Origin: an uncultured Lachnospiraceae bacterium
GTDB lineage: Bacteria > Bacillota > Clostridia > Lachnospirales > Lachnospiraceae
Direction of reading: 5' to 3'
Assembly: GCA_902803745.1 (NCBI GenBank)
Contig: CADCRB010000087.1
Location: 1-7,553 of the forward strand
Length of the DNA: 7,553 bases
A program made the position numbers and the translations under genes. The notes beneath the pieces are model-generated. The model ran no database searches. It worked only from the letters and a program-made list of their open reading frames with translations, and was not told the DNA's origin. Positions 1 to 6,007 of this stretch are shown in pieces (the first letter of the stretch is position 1; every line of letters starts with the position of its first letter).

Positions 1-773
1 ACATTATAGGTCTTTGCCCAGTATCTCAAAACCTCGAGGATAAAGCCGGGAGCATTATCGGGCATGAAATAAAACTGCATGATAAGCTCCATCTTATTAC
101 CATGAAGCGCATCGACCAGGGCTGCGAACTCCTCAATCGGATCTCCTGCCGCATATGAAGGCTTGGGCACGAAATAATTGCCCGGGACATAGCCCCACAG
201 ATTGAGCCTCGACATATGATCCAGATCAGTCACCTCGTCAAAATCATATGCAGGCTGGAGCATAAGTGATGTCACACCCAGATCCTTAAGATAAGGGATC
301 TTTTCCCTGAGTGCATCAAAGGTTCCCGGATGGGCAGTGCCGGAAGAGCTGTCTTTGGTAAATGCTCTCACATTGAGAAGATAGGCTATCATATCCTCCC
401 ATTCTGTCAAAGGTCTTTTATTCTTTAACGACGGCGCGGGAGTATCAAACCTTCCCAGGCCGTCACGCTTTCCGAATTTACGGTTGCCCTTTATATTCCT
501 GACATAAGGATCGGTATACTCCTTCCTGCCGGACTTAAGCCGGTAAAGACAGGAATCAGGATCAAGCCCTTTAAGCTCTATAGAATATACTGAACCCATA
601 CGGTATTCTTTTGGAAAGTGAATCGAAGAAACCCTTTTCCCGTCCGGCTCCGAATAAAGCTCCAGACTGAAGGGCCGCGTGATGTCTGCCGCGGCAGTCA
701 CAGACACTGAGTTTTCCTTAATGCCGGGACCCTGCTTCTCAAAGTCCCCCCTGCTTATATCAATTTTTTTCAT
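1..773 (-). CDS. GH13 (isoamylase/pullulanase-like) alpha-glucan enzyme, N-terminal part, runs off the window
   Basis: The ATG at 771-773 opens a reading frame of 257 codons that is still open at the window edge, so only the N-terminal part is visible. Residues 1-115 look like the CBM48-type beta-sandwich that precedes the barrel in debranching enzymes, with a DPYVRNIKGNRKFGK stretch (88-102) where those enzymes have their DPYA segment. The alpha-amylase barrel begins near 130: YLLNVRAFT (131-139) matches the usual YELHVRDFT strand, then a HPGTFDALREKIPYLKDLGV stretch, MLQPAYDFDE (171-180) and NLWGYVPGNYFVPKPSY (191-207). Such enzymes act on alpha-1,6 or alpha-1,4 bonds of glycogen or starch, normally in the cytoplasm, and no signal peptide is seen here. 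Conserved region I (usually DVVYNH) reads ELIMQFYF at 229-236, so a typical activity is doubtful. The start lacks a Shine-Dalgarno sequence. A GTG at codon 23, preceded by AAGGA, is a possible alternative. The subfamily cannot be fixed without the catalytic regions II-IV. Confidence 0.85.
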   Translation of the reverse strand, partial: MKKIDISRGDFEKQGPGIKENSVSVTAAADITRPFSLELYSEPDGKRVSSIHFPKEYRMGSVYSIELKGLDPDSCLYRLKSGRKEYTDPYVRNIKGNRKFGKRDGLGRFDTPAPSLKNKRPLTEWEDMIAYLLNVRAFTKDSSSGTAHPGTFDALREKIPYLKDLGVTSLMLQPAYDFDEVTDLDHMSRLNLWGYVPGNYFVPKPSYAAGDPIEEFAALVDALHGNKMELIMQFYFMPDNAPGFILEVLRYWAKTYN

Positions 774-789
774 GCGAATATAATACCAC
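774..789 (-). promoter_or_regulatory. Extended -10 promoter abutting the GH13 start codon
   Basis: On the minus strand GTGGTATTATA lies at 789-779. It contains the extended -10 motif TGG-TATTAT, with the hexamer at 785-780. Counting six bases past the hexamer puts the transcription start at 773, the A of the ATG. No ribosome binding site separates the two. No good -35 box is found at 16-18 bases, although TTGA occurs nine bases upstream of the TATTAT hexamer. The 34-base gap to the preceding kinase gene contains no terminator hairpin, so read-through is also possible. This is a prediction from sequence only. Confidence 0.5.
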
Positions 790-807
790 TTTTTTCAATG
801 AAATACA

Positions 808-3498
808 CTATCGTGAATTATCCGTCCTCCAGAAAAACAGCCCGAAGGTGCCGGGACCTGTAGTAGTGGATATCGCAGGCGAGGCCTTATGGAAATAGAT
901 CTTTTCGAAGGAAATACGCACCGAGACCTCCTCCTGTATTTTCAGCAGATCCTTTCTCGAAAGACCTACATGGGTTATTATCAGAACGCCCCTGTCTATG
1001 GTCTTTTCATTTCTGAGAGCATAAGCTATGTATTTCTTCCAGGCATGCTCTCTTGATCCGAAATATATCCTGGACAGCTGCATCTTTCCGTTCCTGAAGC
1101 CAAGCACGGAGCGGATCATGAATGCCCTGGTGATCCCGGCCACGATAGGACTGACCTTTTTATTTCTTGCCAGAAGGTCCATATTGTCCACGATAAAGCT
1201 GGTAACCACCTCTTTTTTAAGCTCCTCCAGCTTATTGATGATGGCCTCAGGTCCCATGCCCTCTGCCGCCATACGGGCTGCAGTATAAGCCATAAGCCCC
1301 TGACCCGTGGAGATCTGTCCCGTATCCACTATCCATACATTGTCAAAGGTTCTTGCTGCGTCCAGAGCCGCCTTGTAGCTGTTGGCCTGGACTCTGGAAG
1401 AGACTGAGATGTGTATGATATTATTCGCATACTGCAGCTGCTCTGCAAAGAAGGATTCATATTCATCCTGCCTGAGCTCATTCATATGCGCTTCCCTTCC
1501 CTCGTCCACCATGTAGGAGAGGACGCCGTCGGAATCAATATCCACAGAATCCCTGAAAATCCCTTCCTCCGTCTCGATAGTAAGAGGGATAATGGATATA
1601 TCATATCTCTTTATGAAATCCTCCGGTATGTCAGCCACGCTGGAGGTAGTGATGACCACAGAAGCCTTTTTGCGCTGTCCCGATATGATCAGAGTACCGT
1701 CGGAAGAAAAGCCCTCCGCTCTTGACTCCGCCGAGATCAGCTCCGCCGGAAGCAGCCTTCTGAGCTCTGCTTCTATTGTCTTTCCCCTGACGGGCTTTAC
1801 GAGGTATCCGTCAAAGCCTTCCTTCTCATAGAGGGCTTTATTCTCTGCGCCGGCATTAGCCGTAAGAGCCACAAATACTGCGCTTCGGCTCAGTCCCCCG
1901 GTCTGATTCCTTATCAGATGCATGCACTCGATACCGTCCATCTCAGGCATCAGATGATCCATGAATATGACATGATAGGCTTTCTCAAGGGTAAGCTCCA
2001 GAGCTTCCCTGCCGCTCGTTGCGGTATCAACCTGAACCTTTGTTTCTTTAAGGAGCTTGCTCGCTACCAGCAGGTTGGCAGAGGCATCATCCACCACAAG
2101 GACTCTGGCATCCGGTGCTTCGAAGCTTTGATGGTACTCCTGCTCTTCCAAAGCAGACCTTCTTTCCGTGGGATCTATACTGCCAATGGGAGTATCGTCC
2201 ACTATGGCCTGAGGGATCTCTATGATGAAGGTTGAGCCTTTTGTATAAACGCTGTTGACCGTGATCTTGCCGCCCATCAGATCCACGAACTGCTTCACTA
2301 TGGACAGACCGAGTCCTGTACCCTCTATACTCCTGTTCTTTTCCTCATCCATCCTTTTGAAAGCGGAAAAGAGATCATCAATACTCTCCTTCCGGATGCC
2401 TATGCCGGAGTCACTTACAGAATATATCAGGGTCACCTTGCCGTCATGCTTGAAGCCGCACTGCACGGAGAGCATCACGAAGCCGTCCGAGGTATATTTG
2501 ATGGCATTATTAAGCACATTGATCAGGATCTGCCTTATGCGGACCTCGTCCCCGGAAAGCACGGAAGGGATATCCGGCGCCACATTGACTATGAATTCAA
2601 GCTTTTTATCCTTTGCCTGGACCGAAAGCATGGATACCACATCCATTATCACATCCTTGGGACTGTAAGGCGTCTCGGCGAGCACCATCTGTCCGGACTG
2701 GATCCTTGACATATCAAGGATATCATTCACGAGGTGGAGCAGGATATTGCTGGCAGCCTGGATATTAAGAGCATCATCCCTTATCTCCTCCGACTGGCTT
2801 TCCCTTAAGATCATCTCATTAAGACCGATGATAGTATTGATAGGAGTTCGTATCTCATGGCTCATGCTTGAAAAGAAGCGGCTCTGGGCCTTGCTGAGCT
2901 TATCTATCTCATCCTTCTGGGATTTGGTGATCTCATTTTCCCTGCGGTACACATAGGTCTGAAAGCTCATCAGCATCGTAAGGATCACGCTGACTATGAT
3001 GAAAGAGCCGAGCGAATCACTGAAAAATTCATAATCGTCATGGGGAGTGATCAGCTCGTTATGCGTATAATCGATGTAATAGCACATGACCGCAACCGCC
3101 ATCTCACAGATGAAGAAGAATATCCTGACATTACCCCTGAGGATCATTCCAATATACAGGACTGAAAATACAAACCATATGGGTGAACCGCCGCGTATGC
3201 CGCCGCTGGTAAAATATATCAGAGGGAAGAAAATGAAGACCAGGAGAAAAGCCACCACATTTGCAGTTTCCCTGATCTTGCGGTATTTATATGCAAAATA
3301 GACCATCGGAAGAAATATAAAGAAAGCTATGACAGTAGAGACCATGGACAGCATGCTCTCCCCGACTATAATATTTCCGACGAGAGCAAACAGCAGCCCT
3401 GTAAGCGCTATGGATGTAAGGAGAATGAAAAGCCTGTCCTGTACGTCCTCCCGCCAGTCATAAAGGTATTCGATTATCTTTTTGACACCCTTGATCAT
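808..3498 (-). CDS. Membrane hybrid histidine kinase with receiver and C-terminal DegV (fatty-acid-binding type) domain
   Basis: This 896-residue protein has a very unusual architecture. Six hydrophobic segments (about 22-44, 47-70, 79-97, 105-120, 123-143, 162-183) precede a short helix and a complete kinase. The dimerisation helix has SMSHEIRTPIN with phospho-accepting H214. The N box is around N331, the G1 box is DSGIGI (363-368) and the G2 box is GTGLGLSI (393-400). The receiver (464-585) has acidic D470/D471, phospho-acceptor D514 in FMDHLMPEMDG, T546 and K568, so it looks functional. Residues 612-890 form a full-length DegV domain: ITTSSVADIP (616-625), PLTIETEEGIFRD (638-650), VSSRVQANSY (699-708), IVDTGQISTGQG (723-734) and TTTGPGTFGL (878-887). 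DegV/FakB proteins bind long-chain fatty acids. Here that domain probably senses or gates rather than serving acyl phosphorylation (inference). It has no HPt. The ATG overlaps the upstream kinase stop in ATGA with a GGGGAAG site before it, implying coupled translation. Domain calls are firm; the ligand and output are unknown. Confidence 0.93.
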   Translation of the reverse strand: MIKGVKKIIEYLYDWREDVQDRLFILLTSIALTGLLFALVGNIIVGESMLSMVSTVIAFFIFLPMVYFAYKYRKIRETANVVAFLLVFIFFPLIYFTSGGIRGGSPIWFVFSVLYIGMILRGNVRIFFFICEMAVAVMCYYIDYTHNELITPHDDYEFFSDSLGSFIIVSVILTMLMSFQTYVYRRENEITKSQKDEIDKLSKAQSRFFSSMSHEIRTPINTIIGLNEMILRESQSEEIRDDALNIQAASNILLHLVNDILDMSRIQSGQMVLAETPYSPKDVIMDVVSMLSVQAKDKKLEFIVNVAPDIPSVLSGDEVRIRQILINVLNNAIKYTSDGFVMLSVQCGFKHDGKVTLIYSVSDSGIGIRKESIDDLFSAFKRMDEEKNRSIEGTGLGLSIVKQFVDLMGGKITVNSVYTKGSTFIIEIPQAIVDDTPIGSIDPTERRSALEEQEYHQSFEAPDARVLVVDDASANLLVASKLLKETKVQVDTATSGREALELTLEKAYHVIFMDHLMPEMDGIECMHLIRNQTGGLSRSAVFVALTANAGAENKALYEKEGFDGYLVKPVRGKTIEAELRRLLPAELISAESRAEGFSSDGTLIISGQRKKASVVITTSSVADIPEDFIKRYDISIIPLTIETEEGIFRDSVDIDSDGVLSYMVDEGREAHMNELRQDEYESFFAEQLQYANNIIHISVSSRVQANSYKAALDAARTFDNVWIVDTGQISTGQGLMAYTAARMAAEGMGPEAIINKLEELKKEVVTSFIVDNMDLLARNKKVSPIVAGITRAFMIRSVLGFRNGKMQLSRIYFGSREHAWKKYIAYALRNEKTIDRGVLIITHVGLSRKDLLKIQEEVSVRISFEKIYFHKASPAISTTTGPGTFGLFFWRTDNSR

Positions 3499-5966
3499 TT
3501 ACTGTCTTCCCCGTACAGCTCCTTTATTACCCCGCTGATCCTTCTGTACTCGGAAAGAAATTCCGGATACAGAGCCTTGATCGCGCCTTCATTCTCATCC
3601 GCCGAGGACTGCTCCAGCATTGCGGCGCTCCTTGAGAGCCGGTCTGCGCCTATGGTCTTTGACGAGCTCTTGACGGCATGAACTCTTATCTTGAAATTCT
3701 CCCAGTCAGCCACAGCATAATAACCGTCCAGCTCAATGATCCTGCTCTCCCCGTCCATCGCATATTCCATCAGGACTTCCCTGTAGAGCTCCTTATCGTC
3801 CATGCAGTAATCAAGACCGCTCTCGACTGTAATCCCCGCTTCCCTCAATACGTCCATCGGATCCCTGCTCTGAGGCCTTTCGCCGGTCTTATTTTCTGTC
3901 GATCCCGCTTCCGCTGCATCGTCCCCCTCATAGGAGATCGCAGAAGCAGGGAATACATTTCTCAATACGCGCTCAAGCTCAGCAAGGACTATGGGCTTGC
4001 TTACGAATCCGTCAAAGCCTTCCGAAGCAAACATCTCCCGCGCCGTACTTACGGCATTGGCCGTGAGGGCGACAAAGGCAGTATCCTGGCGGTTCAGTCC
4101 GGCTTCAAGCCTTATGCGCCTTACGGTCTCGATACCGTCCATCTGAGGCATCATATGATCCATAAAGACGATATCATATTTCTTTTCCTTGCACATATCT
4201 ATGGCTTCCTGCCCGGAGAGCGCCGTATCCGTCTTCATTCCGTATCTTTCGAATATGCTCGTCGCCACAGTGAGGTTCATCGGCTCGTCATCCACTACCA
4301 GCGCATTGATGCCGCCCAGAGACATCCGCCCTGAGGATAGATGCAGCTTATCTCTTTCGGTATTGAGCACATTGATGATGGGGAAGCAGTAAAAAGGCTT
4401 TCTGACAACGACCGCTTCAGATCCCGGAGGAAGGATAAGATCATCATCTGCCACAATGATGAGGATAAGCTTCTTTGCAAGATCCTCCATATAGTCTGGA
4501 TCAAGCAGGTATTCCTCCTCACCGACTATGGCATGGGAGAAGTGTCTGCTCTCGTACAGCGCATTCAGCTCCTCTATGCTGTCGACCCTGAGAAAGTTTA
4601 TCCTCAGATTGCCGGCCATGTTCCTTATCACAGACTCATAGTAATCTCTGACGTTGGGGTTTTTGAATTTAGTATATCTCAGGAAAGTGCCGATAAACAT
4701 ATCGCCCTTATTGCCGACCGACATACATGGCTGGTCACTTACTATCTCCTGAGGGATGCTGATATGCACGTTAGTTCCCGACTGTGCCTTGCTGTCTATC
4801 GTGATAAAGCCGCCCAGCGCCCTGACAAAGCCGCGGACTATGGACATTCCAAGGCCCAGTCCTCCGCTGGTCCTGGTCCTTCCCGAGTCTGACTGATAGA
4901 ACCTTTCGTATACCCTCTCCAGCTCTTCCACCGTCATGCCTATGCCGGTATCGGTCACATCCACGCAGAGATTCAGTCCGTAGGACTGCCTCGTGCAGGT
5001 CATATGGACATAGACCCCGCCTTCCTTTGTGTACTTAAGACCGTTTACGATGATATGCCAGAGGATCTTTTTGAGCTTGCCCATATCGGTGCGCATAATG
5101 GCCGGGAGCGCAGGATCCACGTCTATTACAAGCTCTATGTCCTTTCTTTTGTACGGCTTCAGCTCGGATACGAGATCGTTCATAAGCGAGGACAAAGAGT
5201 ATTCGTCCTTATTCACAGCAAGCTTGTCCATATCGATCTCGGAGTAATCAAGGATGTCGCTTATCTGCTCCGATATACGCACACCGGCTCCGGCGACCGA
5301 ATGAAGCTCCTCCTTTATCTCCTCATCGGTTTCCTTTTCTATGCATACTCCGGTAAGACCGATAACTGTATTTATCGGTGTACGGATCTCATGGGAAACA
5401 TTGGCAAGGAAATCACCGGCGCTTTTATTCTCCGTTTCAAGCTCTTCGATCCTGTCTACGAAGGACATCTCGGTATGCTCATATGAGGACAGCATTTTGG
5501 TAAGCAGGATGACAGTGATGAAAACGAGAACAAGATTAAGCGCGATCCTCTCCCCGGTATAAGCATTTATGCTTCCATAGGAGGATGCGACCCTGAATGC
5601 CACGCCGAAGCATGTTGCTGCCGTGCATATCCAGATAAGTGTTTTCTTATGCGCTCCTGTGAGCAGGATGAGCATGAAGATGACTACGGGAGTGCTTTCA
5701 TATACAACGTTGATCTTTGCGATATAATAAAACAGCTCTAATATGAGGATCGAGCTTAGAAAATATATCCTGAATTCATCAGTCATAAACCCCGTCACGT
5801 GGATCACAAGGGCAATCACGATCGCTACAAAAAAGAGGGGGATCGTCCATCCTTCCCAGCCGGCCCTCAGATCAAAAAATGAAAGGAGCAGCGAAAAAAG
5901 GATAACGGCTATGACAAGCGATATATTGGCAAACGCCTGTATTTCCTTTTCACCGATATTCTTCAC
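3495..5966 (-). CDS. Membrane hybrid histidine kinase, HK - degenerate receiver - receiver - HPt
   Basis: This 823-residue protein has six hydrophobic segments (about 11-31, 40-59, 65-85, 91-104, 107-126, 140-158) with short loops, so it probably senses within or near the membrane. A charged helix (163-185) leads to the kinase: H192 in NVSHEIRTPIN, N308 in the N box, DTGIGM (339-344) and GGLGLGMSI (368-376). Residues about 420-535 resemble a receiver but lack the acidic pocket and phospho-accepting aspartate, keeping only a terminal KP (523-524). A complete receiver follows: D559/D560, D603 in FMDHMMPQMDG, T635 and K657. The C-terminal HPt (about 710-818) carries HAVKSSSKTIGA with H763. All modules for an internal His-Asp-His relay are therefore present, but the final acceptor is not in the window. 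The start is GTG. No in-frame ATG or Shine-Dalgarno sequence is nearby, and an in-frame TAA lies about 15 codons upstream. The gene overlaps the next kinase gene by 4 bp, and the two probably work together. Confidence 0.93.
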   Translation of the reverse strand: MKNIGEKEIQAFANISLVIAVILFSLLLSFFDLRAGWEGWTIPLFFVAIVIALVIHVTGFMTDEFRIYFLSSILILELFYYIAKINVVYESTPVVIFMLILLTGAHKKTLIWICTAATCFGVAFRVASSYGSINAYTGERIALNLVLVFITVILLTKMLSSYEHTEMSFVDRIEELETENKSAGDFLANVSHEIRTPINTVIGLTGVCIEKETDEEIKEELHSVAGAGVRISEQISDILDYSEIDMDKLAVNKDEYSLSSLMNDLVSELKPYKRKDIELVIDVDPALPAIMRTDMGKLKKILWHIIVNGLKYTKEGGVYVHMTCTRQSYGLNLCVDVTDTGIGMTVEELERVYERFYQSDSGRTRTSGGLGLGMSIVRGFVRALGGFITIDSKAQSGTNVHISIPQEIVSDQPCMSVGNKGDMFIGTFLRYTKFKNPNVRDYYESVIRNMAGNLRINFLRVDSIEELNALYESRHFSHAIVGEEEYLLDPDYMEDLAKKLILIIVADDDLILPPGSEAVVVRKPFYCFPIINVLNTERDKLHLSSGRMSLGGINALVVDDEPMNLTVATSIFERYGMKTDTALSGQEAIDMCKEKKYDIVFMDHMMPQMDGIETVRRIRLEAGLNRQDTAFVALTANAVSTAREMFASEGFDGFVSKPIVLAELERVLRNVFPASAISYEGDDAAEAGSTENKTGERPQSRDPMDVLREAGITVESGLDYCMDDKELYREVLMEYAMDGESRIIELDGYYAVADWENFKIRVHAVKSSSKTIGADRLSRSAAMLEQSSADENEGAIKALYPEFLSEYRRISGVIKELYGEDSK
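3506..3512 (-). promoter_or_regulatory. Ribosome binding site of the HK-REC-DegV gene, inside the upstream CDS
   Basis: GGGGAAG lies seven bases before the ATG at 3496-3498, within the last codons of the upstream kinase. The stop TGA of that kinase (3497-3495) overlaps the ATG as ATGA. The arrangement supports this start and suggests termination-reinitiation coupling, which would keep the two kinases at a fixed ratio. Confidence 0.65.
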
Positions 5967-5983
5967 TAAAACTATAATACCAC
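5967..5983 (-). promoter_or_regulatory. Extended -10 promoter abutting the GTG start of the kinase pair
   Basis: The minus strand reads GTGGTATTATA at 5983-5973, giving the extended -10 motif TGG-TATTAT with its hexamer at 5979-5974. The expected transcription start is at 5967-5966, directly at the GTG start codon (5966-5964). No Shine-Dalgarno sequence is possible in so short a leader. There is no clear -35 box at 16-18 bases. The same 11-mer stands before the GH13 gene. This is a prediction from sequence. Confidence 0.5.
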
Positions 5984-5985
5984 AA

Positions 5986-6001
5986 AAGTCAACGTTGACT
6001 T
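5986..6001. promoter_or_regulatory. Perfect 16-bp palindrome, probable operator for the kinase operon
   Basis: AAGTCAACGTTGACTT is its own reverse complement over all 16 bases. It lies in the 41-base gap between the PfoR-like gene and the kinase pair. Relative to the predicted start it spans about -19 to -34, covering the -35 region and spacer, where a dimeric regulator would block or assist RNA polymerase. As an RNA hairpin it would be short and A/U-rich with only TTTT after it, so an intrinsic terminator for the upstream gene is a weaker alternative. I do not recognise the motif as that of a known regulator. Confidence 0.5.
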
Positions 6002-6007
6002 ATCGAC

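Noticed and set aside
774..807. Terminator between the DegV kinase and the GH13 gene
   Set aside because: The 34-base gap contains no inverted repeat followed by a T tract, so no terminator is annotated.
3678..4334. Plus-strand open frame of 218 codons
   Set aside because: It lies antisense to the receiver and HPt of the kinase, whose motifs are unmistakable. The plus-strand translation has no recognisable domain, and no ribosome binding site was noted.
5995..6000. TTGACT as a -35 box
   Set aside because: On either strand no -10 hexamer stands at 16-18 bases. On the minus strand the -10 is only seven bases away.
5986..6001. Palindrome as a rho-independent terminator for the PfoR-like gene
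   Set aside because: The stem would be at most six mostly weak pairs with only four following T residues, and it overlaps a promoter. The operator reading is preferred but not proven.
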